Source: Lineus longissimus (lineage: Eukaryota; Nemertea; Pilidiophora; Heteronemertea; Lineidae). Taken from it: 64,000 nt of DNA. A program made the position numbers and the translations under genes. The DNA lies in the NCBI RefSeq assembly GCF_910592395.1, contig NC_088316.1:4154001-4218000 (forward strand), given 5' to 3'. The number at the start of each line of letters is the position of its first letter. Position 1 is the stretch's first letter. Under the pieces are notes generated by a model that saw nothing but the letters and a program-made list of their open reading frames with translations, was not told the DNA's origin and made no database searches. This document shows positions 33,984 through 47,800 of the stretch, one piece after another.

Positions 33984-34740
33984 ATTGATCGCAATGTAGT
34001 GCAACTGGCTACTGCAATGTAGTGGAACTTGCAACTATAATGCAGTGCAACTGGCTATTGCAATGTAGTGGGACTTGCTACTACAATGTAGTGCAATTGG
34101 CTATTGCAATGTAGTGAAACTTGCAAATACAATGTAGTGCAACTGGCTACTGCAATGTAGTGGAACTTGCAACTACAATGTAGTGCAATTGGCTATTGCA
34201 ATTGTAGTGGAACTTGCAACTACAATGTAGTGCAACTGGCTACTGCAATGTAGTGGAATTTGCAACTACAATGTAGTGCAACTGGCTATTGCAATGTAGT
34301 GGAACTTGCTACTACAATGTAGTGCAATTGGCTACTACAATGTAGTGCAACTGGCTATTGCAATGTAGTGGAACTTGCTACTACAATGTAGTGCAATTGG
34401 CTACTACAATGTAGTGCAACTGGCTATTGCAATGTAGTGGAACTTGCTACTACAATGTAGTGCAATTGGCTATTGCAATGTAGTGGAACTTGCAAATACA
34501 ATGTAGTGCAACTGGCTACTGCAATGTAGTGGAACTTGCAACTACAATGTAGTGCAATTGGCTATTTCAATGTAGTGGAACTTGCAAATACAATGTAGTG
34601 CAACTGGCTACTGCAATGTAGTGGAACTTGCAACTACAATGTAGTGCAATTGGCTATTGCAATTGTAGTGGAACTTGCAACTACAATGTAGTGCAATTGG
34701 CTATTGCAATGCAGTGCAACTGGCAATTGCAATGTAGTGA
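33984..34740. repeat. 23-bp tandem array in alternating A/B form, about 32 monomers
   Basis: Two related 23-mers alternate: CAATGTAGTGCAACTGGCTA plus 3 bases, and CAATGTAGTGGAACTTGCTA plus 3 bases, giving a 46-bp dimer. A few positions break the alternation (two A units in a row near 34330 and 34400) and two units carry an extra T (CAATTGTAGTGG near 34200 and 34665). Weak copies persist at about 34845-34880. Confidence 0.9.
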
Positions 34741-35774
34741 CGTGTACATGTAGTTCTAGTGTGATCACATGGAACTTAAGTGCCATTTCTCTTCATAATG
34801 TACTTGAATAACAATGCTTGCACAGAGTGTAGTTCATATCTTGGATTGTCATGTAGTGCAATTGCTACATGTATATAGTGACAAGTGCAGTGTTACGCAT
34901 AAATAGAAAATGTATTTGAACCCCTTGAATACGACTCAATGCAAAAAGAGAATTATTAGATCACTTAGTAAGTTGTTCACTAACTGCAATAAAGAATAAA
35001 TTAAACTGCTTCTGACATCAAAAACAATTCATTGTAAATTTCTGCACATCATCTCTAATCCCAGCTGCACAATAGATATACATGTGTCCCATATCCCTGG
35101 CTAAAAACCCCAGGGGAAACTGTAACATTTGTAGAAAGTACATTTACAATGTATGACGAAACAATGCAGAAGACTCCATCGTTGAACCTTATTGCATGAC
35201 AATGCTGGGCGAGTAAAATCACAAAATAGGGTGACAACAGTTCATAAAATTATCCAGGGGACTTTGGCATGTTATCTTGGAGACGACGAAAAAAGGATTA
35301 TAAAAAAACAGATACAAATCCTCAGTGAGTTACTATTCGTGTGCACTTCAGTACAAGTTTGACAGATGCCTCTGTGCATTTTATATAGTTTCTTCTGAAA
35401 ATGCACAGAGTATTCTCCACCAAATTTTGTTGACATCTAGTTGACAGCAGGCAAACTTCATACAAAGGTGATTCTACGCATTTGGTTTTCCACTTTTTTC
35501 TTAAAGGAAGAGTACATAGATAATTCCATGATGATTAGTACAGTTCCTGTGTAGAGTGTGCTACAGCAGACCTACATCAGGAGAGACGTGCATCAACAGT
35601 TTGTAGAGCATTAGCTTGAGCTGCCCTCTATACTGGAACACTGAACTTAAATAGGAAGCGCTCGTGGCCTAGCCACGAGTGAATGGGCATATCCCAATAG
35701 CGGGGTCACTTGTTATTAATTCTGATGCATGTACATGGTAACAGCCCAAATCTCAATCAACAGTGACAAGGCAA

Positions 35775-35895
35775 ACTGACCCTTTAAGCTTTTAAAGCTC
35801 ATTGTCCCTTTAAGTTTAAAGCTCATTCTCCCTTTAAGTTAGAAGCCAAGTGTGCTTTAAAAATTTGACGCTTTTGTCCCTTTAAGTTTGAAGCC
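35775..35895. repeat. Short tandem repeat of TCCCTTTAAG type
   Basis: About four imperfect units of roughly 27-45 bases, each with CCCTTTAAG followed by AAAGCTCATT or GAAGCCAA. Confidence 0.6.
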
Positions 35896-38800
35896 AAAGC
35901 CCTGCTGACAATCAGTGCTCTCCATGGAAAATTTTAGAGCAGGGCTGCCAACTCAATAAATATGATCAATTTCAAACGGTTTTTAAACCAACCCCTCGCA
36001 AAAAGGAAATCCCGAAAATGAGAATCTCTCCGAACGAAAAAATATATTCCTGGAGAAAACTGGATAGAGGAGTGTTAAGTATGAAGTTTGTCGCTGCAGT
36101 TTCTATTGATACATTTACATCCAACTAATGATTGTCAGTGTATCACAAAAATAAATGCAAAATTAACTTTTGAATAGGCTACCGTGCTTCATTAATAGAC
36201 TGCTTTGGCACAGACAGAATTCTCTTGGAGCGTTTCCTCAATACAAAACCACGCTTATTACAATAAATAAAGGTGTTGTAATAATAATAATAATAGTCAA
36301 TCCCTTATATGGGATGACATATGTTAATTGTCAAAGGACTGGGCAGATGTTGAGAAATTACAAGAAATGGTAAAGTTTTTTTCATATGTGATTCGGACAA
36401 TGACAGTGCATTTACAAATTCCAAGTAGATATAAAATAAAAGTTCATCTCGAAGTTCCAAGTGATTTAAAAATGCAATTTTTAAAAATTTTCAAAACACT
36501 TTACAAATTTCTCAATCCTCACTTTTATATTTACATTTTGTCAAGGGCTCCACGCAGAGTTCCAGTTAGCATCATTGAGTAGCTCATACAGGGCTTATTC
36601 AAATGTCAACAACACCAAAATTCTCAGTATGGAGCCTGAACCCATCGACCCTTGGTTAAGAGCCAACAACATTAGTTGTGCCACTCATTTTTCAAGTTTA
36701 ATTCCCCCCCACCCAGTCCTCAACAGTTATTGCCATCAAAATATAAACAAAACACCACTAAAAATTAACAGAGTACATGTCATGATGTATGTTTGCTACA
36801 ATAGTCATGGCAATTATAGGGCACTAAAGCAGTCATGGTCAAAATGAGTAATAGATGGGTAAAATATGCCCCGCCCCTCGCTTCAATAACAATAAACAGA
36901 ACACATCTATCTATTTTTCTTAGTGAGGCAAGGGGCCAGGTTAGTGTAAAACGTAAAATCTCAAAAAGATCTTTAAAGTGATGATTTTGAATCTAGGAAG
37001 TTTGTCACACTGGCTACATAAATGGTTTTCTTTACGCCTCAGCTGGAAGCAATTTGCATAACGTTCAAAGCACTGGTTCTCGACATCAAGTCTGCCATAT
37101 TTATACTTGAATCAACAGTTCATGAGAGGCAGCATTCAAACTCCAATATCTGCAGCCTATCACCATCACAATCAATTTACCTGGTTCTCCCCAAGTTTTA
37201 TGAAACACTTTAGGCGCTGAGATCAACTGAGTGGGTTTATAAATAGAATATCTGTTCAGGTCTACAGTGCTGTGCAAAGCAGATCTGCAGGTACAGGGAG
37301 ATGCATACTGCCATCTTTAAACTGCTGCTCGAATTAATAACCGTTTCTTTTTCGCTGATATGGTACCAAACTAGAGGAAAATATCATTCCTGTAAACCGT
37401 GATTTTTATAAAGCGTTATGAGATTGCGAAAACATCAATCAATACCTGAAAATGGGCGTATTTCTTAAAACCACGTTTTACTGTGATGAAGTTTCGCAAT
37501 TCGATCTCAGTTTTTGAAAATCGCAAAAATTTCACGATTCACAGAATTTAACTAATCTGACACAATATTAATCAGGAAACATACGCCTGTCCGCAAGTCA
37601 AATATGTTAACGATACCGTTTTGCCGCTATTAAAATTGCAGTTTCGATAATAATTGTTATGAAGTAAAACAATTATATTATTTTACGAGTTACGTGGAAA
37701 TTTCTGATGCAGTGACAATTGGCCTCATTGTCGTAAAGAACATTTCTCGTTATATATTCGTACTTGATAGATTGTGTTAATAATAGCCATTGAGCATCTG
37801 TACAACAAAGGTCATGTTGAAATCATAAATGTTACAAAATGAGACATATTGGAAACGAATGTACAATTCACTGTACAACATAGCTACGTCTTTATTGTAT
37901 AATCTAGGATGAGTCTAAACAATCTATAACAACTTATTTTACAATTTTTTACATTCACGGCACATTATTACATAATATTCTATCAAGTCATGTGACTGAG
38001 TAGACATTTGCATAAAACTGAAACCCCTAACTGGAGGTATACCATTTCTCAAGTCAAAGTATACAGAGCGTCCCAAAAAGCTTCTATGTTGAAAATTTTT
38101 GGTGGCGTAACTTTGAGTCAAAAAAAGGTTTTACCACCTAATCTAGGTAAATATTATCTGACTAGTTCATAACCTTGCTTTCCTTTACTGAGTCATAAAC
38201 CGAAAAAAAAAGCAAATTTCACCTCTCATCTTGTGATTCTGACATCTATCCTTAAAACAATTTTGTAAAATGCCACCTATTTGCACCTAACTGAACCAAC
38301 TGCATCGGGGCTATCAGGCAGTAGTGTGTGTGACCTCTTATTAGCTTAGAATGTATTCTGCTCCCAAAATCACATGCACAATGGTACAGACCTCTACATT
38401 TAAAGTGTACGTCCATGCCATCACAGTTGTGTTGGAATAAACCTCAACTATGTATTTAGAACAGGGTAGGCCTACATATACATGGAATTCAGCGATTTTT
38501 ACAATGATAATTAACGATACAAGAGGCAAAAGCCTTGCATTGCAAACCCTTCAAGCTTTCAAATCGAAGACACAACATGTCAGACAAATTTCTATAAATC
38601 ATAAAATTTAGACAAGCGTTTCAGATTCGTAAGTGGCTTTACTAGTAATTGGAGGTTAATTATCTAAATTTGTTTTTGATTAATTACCAACTATACAATG
38701 TACCTACAAAACAGACATTATTATAATTCTCATAAAAAGAAATGAACCATCTTGTAATTGCAATACTGTGAACTCAGAAATATTTGCCGCAGTTTCATTT

Positions 38801-40429
38801 CACGGTTTTGTAAAATCGCACTCTTTGTGAACATTTATTTTAGCATCCTGACAACCCAATCCTTTATTGGTAATTTTTCAATTACATTTTCTTTTTCAAC
38901 GCCAGATATTTTCGCAATTTTCTGTTAAAGCAAAAGAACACAAAAATAAAAGGCATGAGATTAATTTGGGATTTACATTATCATTAATCAATCAGACGAA
39001 CTTTCGCTAATGGTATGCGATGAATATCAGCATGGATAATTCAGAGACGCCCCATCAAAATGACCACCACAGGCAAATGATACATAAACGGTCTCCACCA
39101 AAATAACCGTCACAGGCAAAGGAGTTACCAAATCGACCTCTTGACAAACATGTAAAAATTTTTGGGCGACACACTGTGCGTAATTACATTGCGGACATCC
39201 CCTGAAATGTGTGCGCTAATGCTCTAGGGCAGAAACTCTAGTTTCAGCAATCTAAGACTGTTCCTAAATATTCAAGAAACGGAAGATATTATGCACATGG
39301 TCGTTAAATGTTATTCAAACTGATCGATTTAGAAAGACAGCAGTTGGCAGCACTATGTTTTCCCTTGCCATAGTGTCTCTCTGTGGAATGGCCTGTATAT
39401 CAATTTCACAGGTCTTATATTCGTGAAACTAGAGTATTCACTATATACTGACACAAAAATATTGGACATAACAAGGAAATGGTCTTGGATAATTTAAAAT
39501 GATGACAGGTGACAATTCGGAAAGTTTACGACATCACACAACTGGTAACCAGTGACTGTGACAGTTACTTTAAGGTGAGGACGAAGTTCCTGAAAACTTG
39601 AATGGTTTCTTGCATGCATTTTGTACAGCATATGTAACAATTGTACAATAAAAAAAGGCTCAATTATGATGAAATGAAGACTGCATAACCAAAATTACAG
39701 AGAAAAATTCCATGTCCTTTTCTTAATGATCATCACAGGTTAAATCTGTACATGTATATACATGGAACACGAAGCACTATACATTTACTGAAAGCGGGTC
39801 GTTTATACAGAGGTCTTTGGGTATAGCAAAAGTCCTAATTAATTATGTACAGTAAATTGTCATGCATATGTCATGCAGCTTGGAGTAGAGAGTATCTTTT
39901 TGCCGCAGAATTACACTCGTAATAATATTCAGATTTCTTGCGTAACACTCATCATAATGGAGATAATGTGGAATATGCATACAGTTCACTGCCTGACAGA
40001 GGCCCTTCAAATACGTCTTTAAGCTGGGGTTCCCCGCCAAATACTGTTAATGATATGCAAATGATATGTAAAGCTCATGCTGTATGCAGATTGGCCATGA
40101 TGCAAAAACTCAGTGAGTTGCCTCTTAATTCCATGGCAGCAACTCACCATTATTTGGTTATATCACCGCAGTTTATCAAGTTACCTATACAATGCCAGTT
40201 CTGTTTAATAAAGCAATGGTACATTGGTCAAATGGTACCGGTAAACTGGTAAACTTGTATTGGTAAACTGGTAAACTAGTACCAGTAAACTATACTCTTT
40301 GTTCCAAGGGATGTCAAATTTGCACATAATCAGTTAAATTGCAGTAAATTGTGGCTTTTAAACAAAAATATGCTTCATTATAAAAACACTTTGCCTATTC
40401 TAGAAATCCAAAGCACAAAATATCCAAGC

Positions 40430-40570
40430 CAAAGTGGGGTTGGCTTGTACTTATAGTACTTAACTTTTGCTCGCTGAGTACTACAGGAGGCTTGTACTCG
40501 TTGAGCACTTGTACTTTTTGAGTACTTGTACTTTTTGAGTACTTTACAAGGCATGAACTTGTTGAGTACA
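40430..40570. repeat. Short tandem repeat of CTTGTACTTTTTGAGTA type
   Basis: Several imperfect 17-18 base units with the half-palindrome GTACT/AGTAC. Confidence 0.6.
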
Positions 40571-41236
40571 ATCATGTGGTCAGAGTATTTCTTGAGGCTT
40601 GTACTTTATACTGGGTACCCATTTCTGTATCGTCGTTATTAAGACAGAGAATCGTTGCCGGGTAACTTTGGAATGAATAGAAACATAATGCATGGGCCGG
40701 TGCACTTTGAGAACCTCTACATACAGTGTTCAAGGAGGGAATGAACAGGGGATCAGTGTTCAACCACATCTCTAGGTATTGACCGGAGTCTTTTATAATA
40801 TCGTACAAAACAATGCTTTCGCATCTTTTGATTTGAGAATACAACCTTCCTTTTTGTAAGCATGTTCAAGGGGTACAATGTTTAGTCTAGGAAACCTCAT
40901 TTAAGCCTTAAATAGGCACCGTGTATTCTGTATGGTATTGCACCAGCTCATTCATAGGCTTGGTTAACACAGGCTAAAGCTGACTGTCTGCATAACGAAA
41001 TCAAACTGTCGCAAATTATACAAATTTAACAAAATTTGCGATATACGCAATTCCGTGGAATATCGGTTGACCTTGCTAATAAACTTGATAAAAAAATTCA
41101 AATCAGCCATAGAAAAATAGACATTCTTTAGTCTATACTTTGAGCACATGGTCTTCCTCTTGGTGGTTCAGCTTACACAGAAAATACGACGTATTTCATA
41201 AAATACATGACATAAGTAAGTCACAAAATACATGGA

Positions 41237-41545
41237 ATACCTGATAAAAGAAACATGTATTTGATGAAATACACAATGTATGTATTTGATGAAATACATC
41301 TTACGTCAGAATACATGTATTTGATGAAATACACAATGTATGTATTTGATGAAATACATTTTACGTCAGAATACATGTATTTGATGAAATACACAATGTA
41401 TGTATTTGATGAAATACATTTTACGTCAGAATACATGTATTTGATGAAATACATGATGTATGATTTTAATGAAATACACAAATACACGATGAATGTATTT
41501 AATGAAATACAAGATGTATGTATTTGATGAAATACATTATACATA
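41237..41545. repeat. 60-bp tandem array built from GTATTTGATGAAATAC palindromes
   Basis: Three near-identical 60-bp units (ATACATGTATTTGATGAAAT at about 41311, 41371 and 41431) with diverged units on both sides. Each unit has two hairpins in which GTATTT pairs with AAATAC around a GATG loop, so about ten such hairpins lie in 300 bases. Both strands stay open over 90-109 codons because of the period of 60. Confidence 0.9.
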
Positions 41546-43969
41546 GACATGTATTCATAAGAAATTTCTGTCCATAATATGATGCATCACTGGGCATATA
41601 CCTATGGCAATACACATTGAATAGTATATACAATAATTGGCTATAGATATGTCATATTTACAGATTCAAAGTGTTGTGTATTGGTACATGTACCTGACTT
41701 TTAACGCAAAAAATCGCCGCTTTACCAGCGTGCCCAAGTAATGAGGCAAGGTATGACTAGTATAGGCTTCAAGTCCAGGACCTTTTAAGATGAAAGCAAT
41801 GTATGACAGGTTTGTTTTTTTGTTTGACATCCAGGTACCAGTATGCCGTAAATCGTGAAATCTTTGTGAAGATAACATTTGGTGATTTTGCTCAATGCAA
41901 TGTCAATTGGCAGCGAACTAAATACCGCGTTTTCTGCTGAAATTTAATGGCTACTTCATTGCAGTTGAAACCTTGGTGCTTGTTTACATTCGCGTTTGAC
42001 AAAATGAAGGCTTGCAAAATTTCACAGTGATCCCTTGTTACACAAAAGATTCTGCCAACGTTTTCTGATTTGGGACATCTTATATCAGCTACCGGTAGTT
42101 CAAAAGGTATAGAATAGGTGTTATTTTTTCAGCCCTCAGGAGATAGGCATGATGTGTTCCTGGAATACCAGCCCACAAACACAGATCCTTTGACGTCACC
42201 CCTTTTTTTGATTCTGGATGACAAAGTATGTGCACGTGCGAAAAAGTGTGTTGTTAAACTACAACCCTAGTTTAAGTGGCAATTGGCAATTTTGGCATCT
42301 CAGAAGGAATAAAACCACTGTCACTTATACGTTGTACAACTGGAAGGAATGGTGACAAGACAAAGTCGAATGGCGTCGGAAGGATTCTGTTTGGTCAGTG
42401 CTAGGAAACTGACCAATCAGGGCATTTCTATTCATGGTGACTATTTCATGTGACACCTCCAACATAGGGCTTCATCCTAACTTTTAGGACATAGTTCTCA
42501 GAATGCTTCTCATTTGGAAAACAATCATGAGATTAGGGAGGTTAAGAACGGCGTCGACTCCGAGAACAAAGTAATTCCTGTAGTGTGCGTGATCATCAGT
42601 TTTAGTAGGGGTTTCCCGTTCAAAGTCGTCAAAACGGGCGGGAAAACAACTCAAAAGTCTTTTAGTCGTAGAAAGCGCATTCAAAATTTGATTAGCCAGC
42701 ACTTTCCACCACAGAGTGTTAATATCTTAACCGCAAATCCGTCTGGTGACTTCCGAGACCGACTTTCACGTTGTTCTTGGAGTCAACCCAATGTGTTAAC
42801 CTCAATTGATTACAATTGGTACATCTTGAGTAAAATCGCATCAACAAATTCTAGAGCAAAATAGCAATATATTATATTCGGTTAAGCACATAGATATTGT
42901 ACAAACTAATTTATCTGCCATGAAACAAAATGTATAACCTATCATTGGAACAGCCTCGATGAGCTTTTTCTGCTGGTACCATTAGTAAATTTGTTGGCAT
43001 GACCATTCATTTGAAAGCTCTCAATCAGAACTTTCTGATGGCACTATTTGTTACGTGAGTGATTTTTTTTGAAGTAAATCATAACGTTTCTGAACTTTTC
43101 CCAAATTGGCTTCACCAGTCCTCAAAAGGGCAGTGGGTTCCTGGAAGTCATTGGATTTAGGGGATAGATAGGTGTCAGAGCTGTTGGCCTTTGTCAGGAA
43201 GATTATCATTATTACGTCCCAAATTTTTTCATAAATACAGCACCATGTTTCGTGAAATTAATTTCTGTGCTGGACAAAATAGTGGAACAGTACCAGTGCC
43301 AAAGCCAACTTAATCTTCGGTTGTAGGAAAACAAGTGATCTTTTAAAGATCAAGTGCAAAAACCATGGCGGTATAAATCAATTATTTGTGACAGCACATG
43401 TGTATCGCAGGACTGAGAATATCAGGTTGAAGAAACGAAAGCAAATGTACACCAAAAAATCCTCCGAACTGAACGGTAAAATGTAAGCCATATGCACAAT
43501 ATTATAAAATCCTTGTTCGTGTTTGTGCTTCCTCCCATGCACTGACATCGTCACAGTCACAATAATTTCCCGATTCCTTCTATTAATTTCGTCACAGTTG
43601 ATCAGTTATTGTTTACGAGTAATCATATTTTGTCATGGATAGGTCAATGAGCATTATACTCGGTTTCTGTAAAGTTATCTATCACAAACAATTACAGGTA
43701 AAAAGAGGGCGTTTCGGTTGCAGTCCGTGACATCACAAATCCACCAGAAGAGACGACCTTCACCTCGAAGGGCAAGGTCGCTCACAAGGTCATGGTCACA
43801 CGCAATCGACATAACCCCAAAAATATCATAATCTCTGTAAAGCATATATTCTATCTCCACTCGTCACGCAATAAATAGTTTTTCTCTGCTCTTCGTAAAA
43901 AAATGCTTTTTTTGTTTTCAGCAGCTGCAGTAATGACAGCGAGTCCATGTATGTACGTAGAATGCACAA

Positions 43970-44844
43970 CTAGCTTATCGGCACAAATACTATATTCTGC
44001 GGATCGTCAGCTAACTCGGGGTATTTGTCAATGTCTCTTATATACTCACCCCGATACCCTGTAACTTTCCCCATATTTAGTAACTGGTCCCTTTCAATGT
44101 TACGCCACTTATGAACACTGTGCATCGTTTTCTGCAATAACTGACGCTCCCGCGCCCAGGCGTGCTCCACCGCCCGATCCTTCGCATGTGCGAACACGCG
44201 ATGTTTTTCTTTCGCTATAGTAGTCCCATAGCGAATATTTAAAACGGTATGATTACCGTGCAATCTTATATCTATTGCACTAGTCAGCGGAATGTCTGGA
44301 CTCCTGCGCCGTTTTTTAGACTGCGCTTCATGCACGGTTATGTTAATCCCATTCTCCAATGCGGCAATGTGTGAACTAATCCCCAGATCGTCCAAGTCGA
44401 TCTGCGCTTGCGACAAATCATCCTTGACGAAATAATGAACGTCTTTTCCGTTGATTGTGAAGTACGACGTCAAAGCCGACGAATCATTGAGTAAAACTGT
44501 CGCCAAACGTTTTGAAACCTCACTCGCTGACGACAATAAATTGATGACGGCTTTTGACTCGACAATTGAAACGACGACACCGTCGCCAAAAATGGTCTTG
44601 AACGGACCGAATGATTTTATCGGCGTCGTTTGCACGGATGGCGTAATCTGTGATCGAGGAACGGTGCTGATGCGTGCGAAGTCGATGACGTCTCGTTCGA
44701 ATGCGCATTCGAACGCCGAGACCACAGGCATTAGATCGGAGATCCGTGAAATCTGGTTGTCTTGGCGGATGGTACCGCTGAACGACACCGAGGGAATCAG
44801 GCTGTTGAGGTCGTAGCCGAGGAGAGCCAACCAACTAGGAATGT
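43970..44844 (-). other. Teneurin terminal exon: C-terminal domain and TCAP-like tail
   Basis: 291 codons including stop, starting within KDIPSWLALLGYDLN and ending QNIVFVPIS. The last 43 or so residues (QLLNMGKVTGYRGEYIRDID then KYPELADDPQNI) match the teneurin C-terminal associated peptide region. The vertebrate GKR/GRR end, an amidation-type signal, is absent. A basic cluster KKRRRSPD upstream could be a furin-like site. The fold in this region belongs to the toxin-derived GHH nuclease-like group in known teneurins; no catalytic role is claimed. Confidence 0.9.
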
Positions 44845-47800
44845 CTGAAATGGGAAGTTTTGAGAAAGTGTGAGAAAAGATCGGTTTGAAATTGAGTGAA
44901 ATCTGAAAAGAAATGAGAAAACCCAAAAGAAAGCAAATGCAAGAATGTTTCAGTTGTCGACAAATCTTGCTAAATCTCGCACAATCTATGGTGATTGTTT
45001 ATAAAATGTGTGATTGTAATCATCAGATTCAGTCAGAATAAGGACATTTTTAACACTTAAAGACCTACATGCGTTTGTGTTCATTGTATTTTCTTGTGGC
45101 TCAGGTACATAGAAATAAACATTACTGTATGGTAATTATTATGGATGCAAATTTATCGAAACTTGGCATTTATTTTGTTCGTATATCGGACAACACAATT
45201 GCATTGTTGAACTTTATATTCAGTATTTTTACACAATTGGAAATTTTTGAAATCAAGTTCAGTTTTCAAATTTCTGAACAAACTGAATAGGCCTTTAGGT
45301 AATGTTCAAGTCAGTGAACAGATTCATGTAAAACCCTTCCCCTCTACTCTAGATTAGTGTCTCGAGTACAATGAAGCAGCCTCAGCTTACGATATAGTCC
45401 CTTTAACAGTTACTCTAACCCTGCTTACCTTTCATGTACTGGTCCCTTTCCCTCCAGTGGTTGTTGATCGGGTTACGGAACTGGTAGAAATTCATCTTCT
45501 CCGGGTCGTAAGCAGCCGACTCAGCAACTTCAAACAACCGATCCAGATCCGGTGCTGTCCACCGTCCGATCGTCGGGTCGTATATCCGTTTACCGATAAA
45601 CACCATGTTGGTTTCGTAATCGTAAATTCCACCCTGGAATCCGAACGGGAAGTCAAACTGTTTGTTTGAGTCGCTCTCCATGAGGCCCAGGGGCGAGTAC
45701 GTGATTATTTTCTGGACGATTCCCATGGAGTTGAAAATGGCGACAGTCGACCACATCGGGTCGCTTGCGACGTAGTAGAAAGTGTTGTCACGTTCCAAGG
45801 CGAAGAGTTTTCCGTTTGTGTCGTAAAAGAGCATCGACATTTCCTTTGTCGAGTGGTTGTACAGATGCGTGACGCGTCGTTTGTTCGTAGCGTCACCGTA
45901 GAAGAACTGCATCAAGTGCCCGGTGATTTCGTTCTTGCGCGCGGCGAGGCGACCCAGCGCATCGTAGAAATACCAGACTTCGTAATCGTTGCCGCGCCGA
46001 GCGTGAACGAGCTGTCCAAACGAGTTATACTCGTACACCTCACTGCCGCGCTGGATCAGGAAACCGTCCTTGTCGAAATGGTACGCGATCTGTCCAAACG
46101 TTTCAACCTGATCACGTGAATTAAACTTCAAGGTCTTCGCATGTCCATTCCGGGTCACAGACGCCATGTTATTATTTGCATCATAGGCGTATTTGCATTT
46201 TGAGTTGCCGTCGACGAGAATGTTCACGACGTTGTTGTCAATGTCGTAATTGTATTCGAATGTTTTCAAATTCCTGTCGCCGATCTTTCGACGCCATTGG
46301 CTCACGCGGTTCATGCTGTCGTATAAGATCTGGAGAGTGTAAACAACAAAGTTATTGAATTTATACCGCATGTCCTTAAGGCGGCCATAGCTGTCGAATT
46401 CCCGCGTAATCTCCACGTTAATATCGCGAATAACTTGTTTATCAATCTGAGGATACTGGAACGTGAACGACTTCACTTTCTCCAGGCGGCCATTTTCTGC
46501 TCCGTAAGTGCTATTTATAGGGCGATAGACATGGGTTCCGATCTGTGCCTCCAGTGACGTCACTCTGAAGCTGTGGTCGTATAGGTAACTAAACCGTGCG
46601 CTCAGGAACTTCTCCTTCTGATGGTCGATAGAGAACTTCTGTTCTTTCACGAGAGCAGAACCCGGGACGAACTCGAGAATATTCTTATACGGCAGGGCGC
46701 GATTCAAGAGCACGATGCTTTGGATACTTCCCGATCCCGCATGATAGTTATACGTCACATCTGATTGGTCGAATATAATCTGCGATGGCTTGCCTTGGTC
46801 GTTATACGTGTACAGAACTCGTCGCATTTGACTCGGGAAGAAAATGTGTTTGAGTTTTCCGTTGCTGTTGTAGTCCTTTATGAAGCTCAAACCGTGCGAG
46901 TTGGGCGCCATGTAGATCTTCCGATGGAAGCCGATGGTCGTGAGGGTGTGGAATTGGTGGTGGCCGAGACTCGGGGTCATGACGCGGTGCAGGTTGCTCC
47001 ACTCGTCGTACAGGAAACGGTACTGCTTGCCGCTGGGGAGGATGACATCGGTCGGCTGTAGAAAGGAAGTAATTTTAGAATAAACAAATAGAGGTTTCTC
47101 GGGGAATCTAACCACATACATGTTGGGTGTTAATATTCTACAGATTTGCATCAAGGCAGCTCATTGGCACCGTCTACCTCAAGTTATCGGACCTGGCCCT
47201 CTGTCCTTACATGGTATTCCACATATATCTCTCAGGCCAATACCCATAAGAAAGAGCACAATAGAACCTCTCTATTATGGCTACCCCCTTAGGACTGACA
47301 AATGCTGTCCAGCAATTATTTGTTACCTGCACACAAGAGATCTTTTATCGCACAAAGTAGCGATTCTAATAATCATCGCCACAGGTCACAGTGATTGAAA
47401 TTGTTCGCTACCCTTTAGACAAAGTGAGTACATGAACCAACCTTGTTCCCCTGCCTGTAGATATATCGGTACTCGACGTCGTTCCCAATAGTCCCGATCT
47501 TCTTCTGCAGCAGACGACTCTTCTCATCGTACTCGTACTTCTCCTGGAGTTCCCCGCGTTGCCACAACGTCACCAAGCCATGGCCGTTATACGTCATGTT
47601 GACCGCGCGGAAGTAATTCACCGGGAGGTAGTTGATTGGCTGGCCGGCTTTGTTGTAGACGATGTTGAGGATTTCGGCGATGGCTTTGTTGAAAACGGTT
47701 TCGGTGTTCGTCAAGCGGTTGAATGAAACAGTCAGAAGGTTCTCGCCGTTAAGCTAAAAGGAGACGATTACAAAGTTAGAACAAACGGAAGGTTTTTTAT

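Larger units (their letters stand above)
34741..43969. other. Gene-free stretch with small repeats
   Basis: No coding exon recognised on either strand. It contains CCCTTTAAG-type repeats (35775-35895), GTAAACTGGTAAAC repeats (40230-40285), TTGAGTACTTGTAC repeats (40430-40570) and the 60-bp array at 41237-41545. The last 3 kb may include teneurin 3' UTR; no clear poly(A) hexamer was picked out. Confidence 0.4.

Noticed and set aside
41221..41550. Overlapping ORFs on both strands (90 and 109 codons)
   Set aside because: Explained by the 60-bp palindromic repeat; the peptides are the same few words on both strands.
43675..43860. Short minus ORF as a further teneurin exon
   Set aside because: The teneurin frame closes at 43970 with a stop; this frame has no similarity to the family.
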